From Takashimella koratensis (lineage: Eukaryota; Basidiomycota; Tremellomycetes; Trichosporonales; Tetragoniomycetaceae): DNA of 64,000 nucleotides. A program made the translations under genes and the position numbers. The notes beneath the pieces are model-generated. The model was not told the origin of the DNA. It was given only the letters and a program-made list of their open reading frames with translations, and ran no database searches. The stretch spans positions 1,297,486 to 1,361,485 of the forward strand of contig BCKT01000001.1 of NCBI GenBank assembly GCA_003116875.1, written 5' to 3'. Positions 22,765 through 33,798 of this stretch are shown one piece after another (positions within the stretch are counted from its first letter, which is position 1; each line of letters starts with the position of its first letter).

Positions 22765-23199
22765 GTCGAGCGACTTATATGCTCGCGAGAGTTTGGATGA
22801 TCAACGACTCCGAGAGGTCTTAGGGATTGGTTCACTCATTGAGGTGAAGCCTCTGAGCCTGACGAGCAGAGACGTGATTAGGAAGAGATAGACTGGAATG
22901 ATGATGTGTGTACCAACAATCGAAACCTGACCTTAGTCGTCGAGGTCAACGCATGCATTTGTATATACCATCCGCTCGTTGTCTACTCTGCTACTGCGTC
23001 AACTAGACTAATGGGAACGACATCTCAGATCCGTACTTGATCGTGGCTGTCTGTCTACTTTGTCTTTCTTTCTGCCTACTCCCGATTACACAACTCGCCG
23101 TCCTCTGCTTTCCACGCACGCAATCGGTGAAACCGAGTCGGAGTCAAGCGCAGCGATGATGCCATGCACGACTGACATTGTATGACTCTGAGCAGAAGT
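22765..23199. other. Convergent intergenic region
   Basis: 3' flanks of UMP1 (+) and the ATRAP-like gene (-). No gene or obvious repeat is seen. Confidence 0.5.
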
Positions 23200-24085
23200 C
23201 TACGCAATGGTCTGGTACCCACCCCGTGGAGGCGGGGTCGCGTCGTCGTCGTCGCCTCCGAGCCTGAACCCGCCGGTACTCGGGAAGCTACCTGCCTCTG
23301 CAGCACCTTGCGCTCCACCCCCTGCCCCACCTTGACCTTGTCCTTGTCCACCTTGGGCTCCTTCCTGAGTCCTCACAGGCCCATACCCAAACGCACCCGG
23401 CATCCCCCCGCCTCCTCCACCACCACCACCACCACTTCCAAAACTCGGCACGTTCCATCCTCCCATCCCGCCTGCTCCCGCCCAAGGAGGCTGAATATCC
23501 CCGCCCCTCTCACGTAACTTTGCCAAACCCGAGAAAAAGATCGGGAGTTTGATGATCAGGACAAGGATCTCGAAGAGGAGGACAAATCCGGATGAGGAAC
23601 GAGAAAAGAGGTTGAGAATGTCGAATAGGCCCGAGAAGGCGACGAGGTTGAGAAAGTGTCGGAAAGGAGTGACGGATGAGATCTCGTGCGCGGCTATGCC
23701 GAAGAGCTGGAGGGAGAGAGGAAGTGAGGAGAAAGGGAAAGAGGGGCCAGGGTAAGCAAGAGGAGGCAGGAAAGAGAAAAAGAGAAGGGACATCATGCAG
23801 CCTTGCAAGAAAATTGTGGGTAGCGCGGGTCTGTGCGAGGTAAAGAACTCACCATGAGCGGGAAGTTGTAACTAAACCCCGTGGCCGATGACGACGTGAC
23901 GAGCGAGAGCGACTGGGACGTGTCAGCTAGTCCCGCAACTCTGAGGCCGGCTGGAATCGTTGTCGCGATGTTATATGCCATGGAAAGGGAAGGGACGTAT
24001 GTGATAGCAAGAGCGGTTCACTCACCGCGGCAACAGAGATGAGCTGGAGCGTGTCCTGCGCCATGAGGCGGTCCTGTAGCGACAT
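23200..24085 (-). CDS. ATRAP-like (AGTRAP family) multi-pass membrane protein
   Basis: Exons 24085-24026, 23912-23853 and 23706-23200 give 208 aa. The N-terminal half holds hydrophobic helices: DTLQLISVAASLSLVTSS, FSYNFPLMLFGIAAHE, FLNLVAFSGLFDILNLF and FVLLFEILVLIIKLPIFFSG. These are followed by the LRERGGD motif and a cytosolic Gly/Gln-rich tail ending GGYQTIA. Metazoan ATRAP has the same layout: a FLDI helix, an LSLLLKP helix, YRERGGE and a terminal YQTI segment. Animal ATRAP binds the angiotensin receptor tail and promotes internalisation. That receptor does not exist in fungi, so the role here is unknown, probably in the Golgi or endosomal system. It is divergent from the phosphoesterase gene, 370 bp away. 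Confidence 0.75.
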
Positions 24086-24455
24086 TGTGGTCTTTGATGT
24101 GGGCGTGTCTGGGTGGGGTAGTGAGCGAGGAGTGAGAGATGGTGAGAGGAGTGGAGGGAGAGTGGAGAGGGGAGAGTGGAGAGTGGAGAGTGGAGATTGG
24201 ATCCAGTCTCTAGTCTCAGACCTGTGCATCCACCTAGGCCCGGTCGGTCGCCACGTGCTAGGCTCTATCCATCAACCGGCGGTTAGTAGCCGAATCGGGC
24301 CAAGTACAACTCTGACCCCTCCAGCCCACAATCAACGACCACAAAGTCCTCTTTACTTTGTTACTTGCTTTGCTTTGTTCTCCTATCACACTACCATCTC
24401 CCAACTCTCTTCTCCTGGCGCCACAAACATCTTTTATCGTTCTCAAGCCATCCCC
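24086..24455. promoter_or_regulatory. Divergent promoter region, ATRAP-like / phosphoesterase
   Basis: A 370-bp region between two divergent start codons. It includes a short GA-rich tandem array (GAGTGGAGA units) at about 24145-24200. Confidence 0.5.
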
Positions 24456-27400
24456 ATGGTCCTCTTGCAATTCCTCCTCGCAGCTGCTGCGGCCATTGCG
24501 TCGACAGCAGTCACAGCGCGGAGGGTATCTGTCCCTACCCCAACCAGAGCGCTCGAGTGGGGTGATGTCAACTTTATCAGTACTTCAGATACCCATGGTA
24601 CGTATCCCCTCCTTCATTCTCTTGCAGCTCTTACATGATCTCAAGGACTGGCTGTTCTCGAGATCTGCTGATGCTTTCTTATCGCCTGCTGATCAACTCT
24701 CCTTTCTTTCACCTTCCTTCTTCCTCGCCCTCGCCCTCGCCCTCGCACACGACTTTGCCCCACCTTCCCAATCTTCCAGGCTGGCTCCTAGGCCATCAAC
24801 ATGTGAGCTCTTCTCTTTCTCTTCCTCTCTCGAGCTCTGACTAACACGGCTGACTGACTACAGGCGACCTGGCCCGAGCCCGTGAGTTATCCATCTCCGC
24901 CGCTACCGCTGCCCCCCAGTCCTTCCAGAGACTATCCAGATCCCCCTTCTGCTCAAGCCATTCGTATTGCTGAGACTAGATGTTCAGAACTATTCGGGTG
25001 ACTGGGGATCATATGCGAGTTTCACAGAGCACATGCGGTCAATAGCGGATTCCAAGGGTGTAGACTTGTTACTAGTGTAAGTCTCCCTCGCGCCCTTCTC
25101 TTCTCTCTTTCTTCTCCTCTCTCATCGTCCTTTCAACCTTTCTTCATCCCAGGGCCTCTCTGGGATCAGATCCTGACTTGCCCAGGGATGCGGGAGACCA
25201 CCATGATGGCTCTGGTCTCGTTTCAGCCTCTTTCGAAGGGTCCCTCGCAGCGGACGATATCTTCGGGATGGTGCCGTACGACGTGTTGACGACTGGTAAT
25301 CACGAGTTGTATCATTACCGTGACGCTCTGGCGGTACATCATGCGAAGAGGAAGTGGTAAGTATCGAACGTTGATTGGTTGAGTACGCAGGGATATAACA
25401 TGTGTTAGGTCAAATGCTGATCGATATAGGGAAGGGAGGTACCTCACTTCCAACGTGAACATCACCGTGGAAGAAGAGGGTCAATGGGTATCAAAGGTCT
25501 TGGGTGACCGATGCGCCAGATTCACCACGAAGCAGTGAGTGAGCTGAACCAAATCTGCAGCCGTTGGACAGCCACTCATGGGTATGGCAGGGGTCGGGAC
25601 GTCACCGCCTTTGGAGTCTTGTTTGACTGTAAGTGGACAAAGAGACAGAAGGGGCAACCTCTCCCGTGGACATAGGTTGAAACTGAAGTCTCGTCTAGTC
25701 AAAGCGCACGACGTGTGAGTCGTTTGAAAATATCGCATGTGGCAAGCTCATCTGCCGACTTTATAGGAACATCACTGTCCAGTCTCCATCCGCCATGTCG
25801 ACCGAGCCTTGGTTCATTGACGCAATCACCACCGCGCCCGACTTCTTGTGAGTGACTGGCTACTTAGTCTAAACTCAATCCGTGCCAAGACACATTGCTC
25901 ATTGATCCCTTCTCCAGTCTCCTTGTTGGGCACATGCCTGCACGGGGTGAGACGGCAGAATGGGAACCTGTTTTCAAGGCTATTCGGGTCAAACATCCCC
26001 GAGTACCTGTTTACGTCTTTGGTGAATGCTTCGGACTTCCTTCCGTTGCATTACAGAGATCACAGGGTTGTGATCGAGAACACTAGCTAACATGAATTTT
26101 GAACAGGTGGCCATACACACGTTCGAGACTGCACACAGTATGACGACCGCTCTATCGCGTAGGTTTTGCTTAGTTGGATCTGATCTGCACCGAGCTGATC
26201 AAATATTAGCGTTGTTCCCGGTCGATACCTCGAGACAGTGACGTTTACCTCGTAAGCGATCGCGATTCTAACCTTGCACTAGCTTACGCCTACTTCCAGG
26301 TCAACGGACAACGGCGAGGACGAGCCTTTACGTGTTGCACGGCGATACCTCGATGCGAACCCGAAGACGTGGGTCGAGATAGGTCGGGCTCTAGCTGATT
26401 TTGCAGTTACAAATTCCATACCAATACCACTTCCGATTTCACCACTGTAAGTCCACATTGAGCTTGTCCTCTAGCTAGAACAACCCGGGGGGTTCGTATC
26501 AAGCTAACACCCCTTCCCAGCCCCTCGGAAAGAACATTACCTTATCCCTCTTACACCTCTCTTCCGATCTCAACATATCCACTCCACTCGGCAAAGTTCC
26601 TCACGACCTCTTTCTCTCGCGGTACCCTTACGGACACCCTCGATCTGTCGTTAGCGAGTTTGCGAATAAAGTACTCCCTGCGACGGTGATTGATCAAGAC
26701 CGGAAGGGAGAGGCGCGGGTGATCATTGGCAATGCTGGGAGTTTGAGGTTTGACGTGGTGAGTTACACTTCGACTTTTGCCTGAGCGGGACGGAGTTGAG
26801 GAGACAATGAAATGCTCGAGCTGAGACCATGGGAACAGTTCCAAGGCCGGTTCGACAGAAATGACGAGCTCACAGTTTCTCCCTTGTGAGTACGAGAGTG
26901 AGGAACTCTTTTTTTCCCGACAGCCTACTCTAACTCCCTCAGCACGACTGAGTTTCTCTACACTCGCCTCCCTGCTGGTCTCGCACGCAACATCACAACC
27001 GAGATGAACCGCGCGGGACCATCCAAGTTCCTCCCCTCCCGCTCTTCCACCTGGTCCTCGTCATCGTCTACCGCCTCGCCAATCAGGAGCGACGACGATC
27101 TCGTTCAGCGAGTATACGATGACTGGCTCGCAGAGATGTGGGATGACTATGTCTCTGAGAAGTTGCTTTCCGGTCAAAATGTGGAAGAGGTCATATTCAC
27201 AGCCGGAGAAGGAGGTGAAGATGCCCCGACGTTGGGGTACGTAACGAAGGATGCGTGCCCTGGGGTAGGAGACGACGTGGAGCACATCCCTGTCCCCGTC
27301 TCAAATCAACAAGTGTAAGTACACCCTGCCACCTACCCGGCTGTTCTGCTTAAGCCGGCGAATTCAAGAAAGACGCTCTCAATCTGATGTACGCGGTACA

Positions 27401-28235
27401 GAGCATTCATCGAGACCCCGTTCCCGGCAGTGGACGACGACGTCGAGATCGATGTGGTCTGTATGGATTTTGCGCTAGACGATTTCCGTAAGTCTGGTTC
27501 GAGACGCCTGGCAGTGTCCGCGAAGTCGGAATTCGTCTCTCTCCCCTTGTCCCCGATTGTACCCAAACCTCTCCTCCCTCTTCACCCTTCGTCTGGTTCG
27601 TGCATTGCCGCCTTCCCCTATCTCTGCTTTCCGGTGTCTGGTCCTTCTCCCTTCCGTTTGGCGATAAGGAGACCACCAGACGAGGGAAGGAGAGTAAACC
27701 ATTCTATCCTTTGATTGGACACGACGCAGCTGCGACTCGTCGGCCAAGCGTCGGGTTGATTCTCGGGGAGTCGAGGATCGAGCTCTCGATAGAGAAACGG
27801 GTAATGATTGGACTCTTCAGTGGGATTCGAGGAGGTACAACGCGCATGGACACTATGGGGATTCGATAGACCCCTCAACTGTAATTGGATGTCTGAGGTG
27901 TGAGAAGTTCTAGAAAGAAACCCAGAGGCCAGTGTGGTCTACTGGCCTCGAGTCTAGTCCCCGCGCTACCTCGTAAACTCAACCTAGACCCCGACCACCG
28001 GTCATGATTGGCCCACCTCAATCCTCCCCATCCTGATTTCCGGGTTCGCGGACGTGTACATACTCTGTCTTATCTCACCCAACGACCAAAAGCGCTAACA
28101 CTGGTACACACTCTAGTCGCCGCGGTTCACACGCTTGACCCGGGTCGGAAGATCTCAGTTGAGGATTTCACGCCTTATGCGGTAGGGACAAGGATTAATA
28201 CCTTGTTTGGAGCGTATGCGCAGATGGCGTGGTGA
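24456..28235 (+). CDS. Secreted calcineurin-like metallophosphoesterase / 5'-nucleotidase-like protein
   Basis: Nineteen exons give 627 aa in frame: 24456-24597, 24780-24802, 24864-24881, 24988-25076, 25153-25356, 25430-25534, 25591-25628, 25699-25714, 25767-25847, 25918-26021, 26107-26158, 26210-26251, 26300-26368, 26407-26446, 26521-26757, 26839-26885, 26943-27314, 27402-27487 and 28117-28235. A signal peptide (MVLLQFLLAAAAAIASTAVTA) is followed by the metallophosphoesterase motifs SDTHG, AGDHHDG, TTGNHE, LVGHMPARG and FGGHTH. A 5'-nucleotidase-type C-terminal region with several N-glycosylation sequons follows. It is likely a vacuolar or extracellular nucleotide or phosphate-ester hydrolase like the uncharacterised yeast YHR202W family. 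The last exon is placed by frame and by the conserved C-terminal pattern DFLAAVHTLDP...YAQMAW; this makes the last intron 629 nt, far longer than the others. Confidence 0.85.
27488..28116 (+). other. Exceptionally long last intron of the phosphoesterase gene
   Basis: 629 nt from GTAAGT to a CTCTAG acceptor with a GCTAAC branch-like site. Other introns in this gene are mostly 50-180 nt. I see no nested gene, repeat or snoRNA box pair. An alternative acceptor at about 27731 would give a different C-terminus ending at 27869. Confidence 0.6.
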
Positions 28236-31200
28236 GTCGGGTATGAGAGCCGAGAGGGGTCGAGGGGTTGAGGGGTTGAGGGGTCGGGAGTGGAAAGCGG
28301 CGAAGCGGCGAGGGTGAGTTGGGCGAGACGAGGGTGAGCCGGGTGCGAGGGTGTGTTGAGTGTGTGTATGGTGGACCGAGAACCCGGCGGCGCTTGGTCG
28401 GGGAAGGTTCAGGGGAGTTGTACAGAACGAGGCAGAGTCGGCTGAGGGGGCCGCGGCCACCGGGTGGCGGCAGAGTCAAGTCAAAGGCCCAGAGCTTATC
28501 TCGCCCCTCTCGAAGATCTCGGCGACGATCACTTACGATTCGTTGTCTGCGATTCGTCGGAATCTACAGTAGGTTAAAATTACGCGACGACAGAGTGAGG
28601 TGGACTCTAAAGCACGTTTCTACTCCTGCCGACGCAACTACATACCCGACTACTGTACCGCCTTCCACCCGACACCCCTTGTCCTGCTCCGTCCATTCCC
28701 TCCCCCCGCCACTCGGCCCAGCCCAGGCCCGCTCGCCTAGCCGCTTCATCGCCCAGCCTACCTTACCCCCACTCTCTCCTTTTATCCTCCTCACCCCTCC
28801 CCCCCGGCTCTCCTATTCGTCCAGAATCCTTGTCCAATCATATTCCCATCTCACTAGAAAGTTTGCCCCCGGCCTAAAAGTCACCCAGGCACCGAACCAC
28901 CGCAAACCTATGTCGATCACACATCTCCGCAGTCATGGAACACTCCACGCACATGCGTGGGATCTGTAGCCTGCATCCTTCGTTCTTCTTCATCCTGTTA
29001 TTTACTGTACATAGAACATTTTCACCAATCATAAGATACCTGCATGTATAGAGACATTCCGAGACACAGTGGGGCTGGGTCCAAGGGATCGACGGTGGTT
29101 TGTGATTGGCTCAACGGCAACGGTCGAGCGAAAGTGAATGAAGAAAAACCCGGCACATCGAACCGGTATCTTGGTATGGATGGCTATAGGGCGGAGTGTG
29201 CCGACGGCTCACCTCGTGAATGCAGTTGTCTAGGCCGTATAGGCCGAGAACGGACAGCGTCGTGCTCAGTGTTCTCTGAAGTGAGGAGATAATCAGCGAA
29301 CCAATACGGAACCGTGCCGCGAGCCGCGGGAGGTGAGCACGTGGGGACCGCGGTGTGCCCGGCCTTGGTGGCAGACATGGACACGGTGTCCCCGTCTCAC
29401 TCGGCCCTCACCCTCACCCCTCTCACCCTCACCCCTCTCACCCTCACCCCTCTCACCCTCTACCAAAACAGGACATGCAAAACCGTATCATTCAGGTGTC
29501 TTTCCGACCTAGTCCACACTGGCCAATGACCATCAACATGTGGTTATAGTAGTACGGTGCTAAGCCGATATGAGACTAGGTTTGGTCGGGCCATGCGAGG
29601 TAGGGGTCTGAGAATCTCATCTGCTAGAAAATAATAGACGGCGGTCCCACACACCTGTGTGAGAGCAAACCAGAAACGTGCCAGCCAGCTAGTCAGCTAG
29701 CCTAACACCCGTGCTCGACCCGACCCGACCGAGGAACGCAGCCGTAATACGGAGGTGTCAGCGAATAGGAACGGCGCTAGCGGTCGTCGCCGACAAGCTT
29801 GGCGGGGTGTTTGGGATCACGGAAGTCTGCCGACATGCAAGGGGCCAAGGGAGAGGGGGCGAGGCCTAGAGCGAGTCGCGAGGGAAAACAAACGGAGAGT
29901 AAAGTGACAGAAAACGCGGACTGAGAATGGTTGAAGAAACGTTCTTGCCGTTTCAAGCGAAGGACGAGGGCCGTGTACAGGTGCCACAGGCAAAGTGGAG
30001 GCAGGCCCGGGGTAGTTGCTTGAATCTGAGTGGGTCGGGCAATTCTTTGGGCTCCGGTGGACCCTTTACTGTCAACTCCGGCTGTCGGTCCCCTCTCGGC
30101 GGGGTGCGCCGGGGTGAGGGGTGTAAGCCGGGAGGAGATGGGGTGGAAAAGGTGGAAATGCGTCGGAAACTCGCCCGCCCGCCGTCGGCGCCGCGTGCAC
30201 CTCCCGTCTTCTCCCCGACCTGCGATTCGACGGCCGAGTTTAGGTGGGCACAAATCCAGGGTTCAAGCTTGTTCTTTTCCACCCAATCCAGGGAAAATGA
30301 ATACGGAATCTCAAGAGGTACACGGCTCTGGCCGACAAAAGACAGAGAGACCCCCAGGTTTCGGCCTAGAGCAGCACCAGGTCTTCGGTTTTCGGCCCAC
30401 ACGGTACTCACCCCTCACCCCTCACCGTACGAGAGCCTAGGTAGGTCCACACCTCGAGGGCCGAGTACGGCGAGTCCGGCCAAGGGGAAGGGGAAAACCG
30501 CCGTCGGGAGAATCGGGGAGTTGGTGTATACGAATGAACTCGTAAGGGCCGGGACCCAAACAATGCTCAAGGGGTTGGTTGGGATGCATGGGATTGGCCA
30601 AGCACCGGGGAAGACGAGCGGAGGTGACCTCCGATATCAGGAACCTGTGGTCTCCGCGGTGTACAGAGGGGTAAATTGTCTGGGTGGGGGGTTGTTTGGC
30701 GAGTGTAACGAGTGGGAGTGTGGAGTGAGCGAGTAAGTGTGCTTTGGATAACGATGACATCGGTGGATGCTGGGGTGGGGGGTTATGTGGTTATGTGGTT
30801 GTGTGTGTGTGTGTGTGTGTGGTTGCATGTGGTGCTCGGCAGTGACGTGGGTGGGGGACTCGATTGTGGTGTGGTGCGTACGGTGGGGTGTGGTGGTGAG
30901 TGGGTCAGATCTAATTAGGGTTCCGGCTGTCCCGCCCAAATGCTAATGGAATGAACCCATTTTGATTTGTCCCGAGTTGATCCTTGCAAATCCCCCTACT
31001 TTTATTTTCCTAATCCGCTAGTGGGCAGGGTTAAGCGAGGGCGTGCATCCAGGGTGTAGGCCTTCTCCGGTGAGCGGTGTGTGTGTGTGTGTGCGGTGCA
31101 GCCGCGGCATAGTGACGGCTTACAGTGAGCTCCCCTTTGGGTCCTTTGAGTGGGCCCACTATCCCTCACTCATCCCATTCCACCCCTCCTCATCTCATCT

Positions 31201-31266
31201 CCCTTCCTCACCATCACCATCAACCAAACAATGACCCCCTAATCCATCCACAACCCACAACCCACC
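28236..31266. other. 3 kb gene-poor stretch
   Basis: No supportable gene on either strand, although a 269-codon plus-strand frame (29927-30736) is open. It contains a 15-nt minisatellite (29408-29460), a (GT)n run near 30797-30822 and a second one near 31078-31093. A CT-rich leader precedes the next gene. It may hold unannotated non-coding RNA or a gene too divergent to recognise. Confidence 0.5.
29408..29460. repeat. 15-nt minisatellite, about 3.5 copies
   Basis: Tandem copies of TCACCCTCACCCCTC, essentially perfect, within the gene-poor stretch. Confidence 0.85.
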
Positions 31267-33219
31267 ATGGCAGCGCTCGTGTACAACCCCGCCGCAGCGG
31301 GCCCGAGCAGACCTCGCCCTCTCGCCACCCCCTTCCCCTTCTCACCCTATACCACCCTCGCGGGAGTCTCCGCCACTACTCGCCCGACCACTTCGCCCAT
31401 CCCTGTTCCCGCTTTACCCCCTATCCCACGCCGTCGCAAACGACGCGTTCACCCAAACTCTTCCCTCCCCACTTCCGTCTCCCCTTCTACCACATCCACC
31501 GTCCAAACCACGACAACAACTACCATTCTCTCTACCCCTGCACGGACAAAGGAAACGACGAATTCGGTCCCCTTTGTTAGTGGCAAACCCACGGCAACCA
31601 CAACCGTCGTCAGCAAATCATTCTACCTGACTTTCCCACAATTCGCACCGACCACTTCTTCCACCCTCTCGTCCCTTGGCTCGTCGCGCGGGAAGCGGAC
31701 CGGGAATGGCCATGGCAGCGGCAGCGGCGAGAAGAAGAAAGTGTCTGTCGCGTCTATCGCCGTCGACTCTAGTCCGTCCTTTGGCGCGCTCGGCCTAGGT
31801 GGCGCGGGAGCCAACGTGGGTCGAGGGAAAGGACGGTGTCCCTGTGACTTGTGCGAGAACGTCGACGAGCCCGAGACTGAGACCGATGCCGACGGCGTCA
31901 CCGTCACTGTGCGATCCGTCTCAGTCGAGCGTTCACCCGGACCTAGTCCCAAGTCATCGCTCTCACCGATCCTCAAGCGCCGCGCTAACGCCACCGCCAC
32001 CCGCTCTCCGACCAACACGGACGTGTCGTCATTCGCCCGCCTCGACGCGCAGACTACCCCATCCACCTTCACTCCCACCTCCACCTCCGCTGCACACCGT
32101 CCTTCCCGCTCACCGAGGGAAGACGACCTCCTCGCACCCGGGGAATGGGAGAGCATCACTTTGTCTCGCCGTGGATCGCGGAAAACTCTAGCCGATGACG
32201 CTCACCCGACTACTCCACCAAATTCTGAATCCACCACTTCTTCCAACCCCACCACTACGCCAGCGACACCGACGGCTACCTCGTCTCGATCTCTGTTCAA
32301 TTTTGAACCAACCCCGTCCCTCTCCCCCTCGACCCCGTTCCTCCCTCTCTTCCGCCGTCACGCGTCTCGCTCTCGAAGCCGAGGGCGTACCGCCTCCCCC
32401 GCTCCTGGCGGCACCACTTCCGCCACCTCCGCCAGCCAGTCCGCGTCTCCGTCGCCCGACTCGTCTCGCCGCGCGTCCAAGGCCAACTCGCTCAAACTCG
32501 ACCTTTCCCTCGCGTTCGACGACGAAGACGGGCCCGAGGAACATATCATCCCGCGCCCTGGCGCTGCCCTCCTCTCCCTCCTCCTTGAACCGGCCAAGGG
32601 CTGCTGGTCGCCAGACTACGAGGAGGTCGGCGAGGTGGTCGACTCGGGCGTCTGGGCGTGGGAAGGTGGCCAAGTTGTCATTTCCCGTCCCAACCCTGCT
32701 GTGGAGGCCATGCACTCGAAACCGTCAAGCTCGACCGCATCAAAACGGACGATCCTTTCGTGCCCGCTGTCGTCCACCCTTTCCCACCCGCTCGACGCAC
32801 GTGTCGCGCCACTAGCCCTCGCCCTCCCTTTCCCTCGCCGCGCCGCTGCCCCTACCATCCCTCTCGCCCCCGCCGTGCCCGCTCTTGCTCGCGACGACCC
32901 CATCGTCTCGAGCGTGTGCATGCTCCGCCTCGACGTGCCGGCCTTGAACCGACGCGTTCACCCGACCTCCCCGCTCGCCGAGGGTCTTGGGCGAAGCGCG
33001 GAACAAGTCGTCTCGGCGACCATGGGTCGACCGTGGGCGTCGGGCAGGTCGAGCTCGCGTATGCGGGGCCAGGCAGGCACCAAGATGGACAAGGCAGAGG
33101 GAGAGGCGGTCGTCAAGGCTACCCGAAAGGCTCAGGACGTAGAAGCGCTCAGGGTTCAGGTTCTCGAATGGGCAATGGTTCGAAGTGGCAAACTCAGCGC
33201 CGTCCGCGTTAGGCCCTAG
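31267..33219 (+). CDS. Hypothetical disordered protein (650 aa)
   Basis: A single uninterrupted frame with a good start context (CACCATGG). I do not recognise it. About the first 400 residues are rich in Ser, Thr, Pro and Ala, with a short Cys cluster (GRCPCDLCENV) near residue 195 and basic RS stretches. A more ordered segment includes DLSLAFDDEDGPEEHIIPRP, LLSLLLEPAKGCWSPDYEEV and SGVWAWEGGQVVISRPNP. The C-terminal part has SSVCMLRLDVPALNRRVHP and a charged helix (KMDKAEGEAVVKATRKAQDV). There is no signal peptide or membrane segment. The CDS is probably real, given its length and the coherent ordered blocks. Frame-shadow ORFs on the opposite strand are discounted. It converges on VPS5. Confidence 0.65.
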   Translation: MAALVYNPAAAGPSRPRPLATPFPFSPYTTLAGVSATTRPTTSPIPVPALPPIPRRRKRRVHPNSSLPTSVSPSTTSTVQTTTTTTILSTPARTKETTNSVPFVSGKPTATTTVVSKSFYLTFPQFAPTTSSTLSSLGSSRGKRTGNGHGSGSGEKKKVSVASIAVDSSPSFGALGLGGAGANVGRGKGRCPCDLCENVDEPETETDADGVTVTVRSVSVERSPGPSPKSSLSPILKRRANATATRSPTNTDVSSFARLDAQTTPSTFTPTSTSAAHRPSRSPREDDLLAPGEWESITLSRRGSRKTLADDAHPTTPPNSESTTSSNPTTTPATPTATSSRSLFNFEPTPSLSPSTPFLPLFRRHASRSRSRGRTASPAPGGTTSATSASQSASPSPDSSRRASKANSLKLDLSLAFDDEDGPEEHIIPRPGAALLSLLLEPAKGCWSPDYEEVGEVVDSGVWAWEGGQVVISRPNPAVEAMHSKPSSSTASKRTILSCPLSSTLSHPLDARVAPLALALPFPRRAAAPTIPLAPAVPALARDDPIVSSVCMLRLDVPALNRRVHPTSPLAEGLGRSAEQVVSATMGRPWASGRSSSRMRGQAGTKMDKAEGEAVVKATRKAQDVEALRVQVLEWAMVRSGKLSAVRVRP

Positions 33220-33798
33220 TCACGTCTCGTAACTCTCAGTTCGTCTTTCGTTTTCGACAAGACATAGACATCATCGCATCGTCCCAACGGACACTTTCGG
33301 TTCTGATCTTCGTGTTTAACACTCGCACACTGGTCCAAATTCCGCTTTTTCGCTCTCTTCATTTTCTTCCTTTACACCTGCTCTCGACCTCCCTCTCGGT
33401 TCTGTTGTGAACAATCCAGTCCATTGTAGATGCTTGTAGATATTACATCCCTCGTCGTGATCCTTCGATCTCGTCGTGTTCAATAATCCCACTTTTTCTC
33501 TCCTACTTGTATACACACTGTTGATACTCCCCCACCCCTTCTTGATCTTACATCCTGTTGACATCTCTCTGGTACATGGTGTTTGTACCTCGTTCTCGTG
33601 ACTTGTACGCCTCTTATCAATGGCCCAAGTCCTATGCATGTAGAACATGAAATCGATACTGGTTCTGGTCCTATTCCCTGTCAAGTGCTGAGACCAGTTC
33701 ACCGCATAGAATAATACATTATTGACCGACCCCACACCTCTTTCCTGCCTTCTCTTTCCCGCTCGTCTTTCTCTTGATCCCACTCCACAGCCAACCGC
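33220..33798. other. Convergent intergenic region
   Basis: 3' flanks of the hypothetical protein gene (+) and VPS5 (-). AT-richer than its surroundings. No gene is seen. Confidence 0.5.

Noticed and set aside
27731..27869. Alternative last exon of the phosphoesterase (ending MDTMGIR)
   Set aside because: Frame-compatible, but it lacks the conserved C-terminal pattern that the exon at 28117-28235 restores; kept only as a possible isoform.
29777..30736. Overlapping ORFs on both strands (158 aa minus, 269 aa plus)
   Set aside because: Neither has a domain. A minus-strand tail reading DFRDPKHPAKLVGDDR after an AG looked exon-like, but no matching donor exon could be found.
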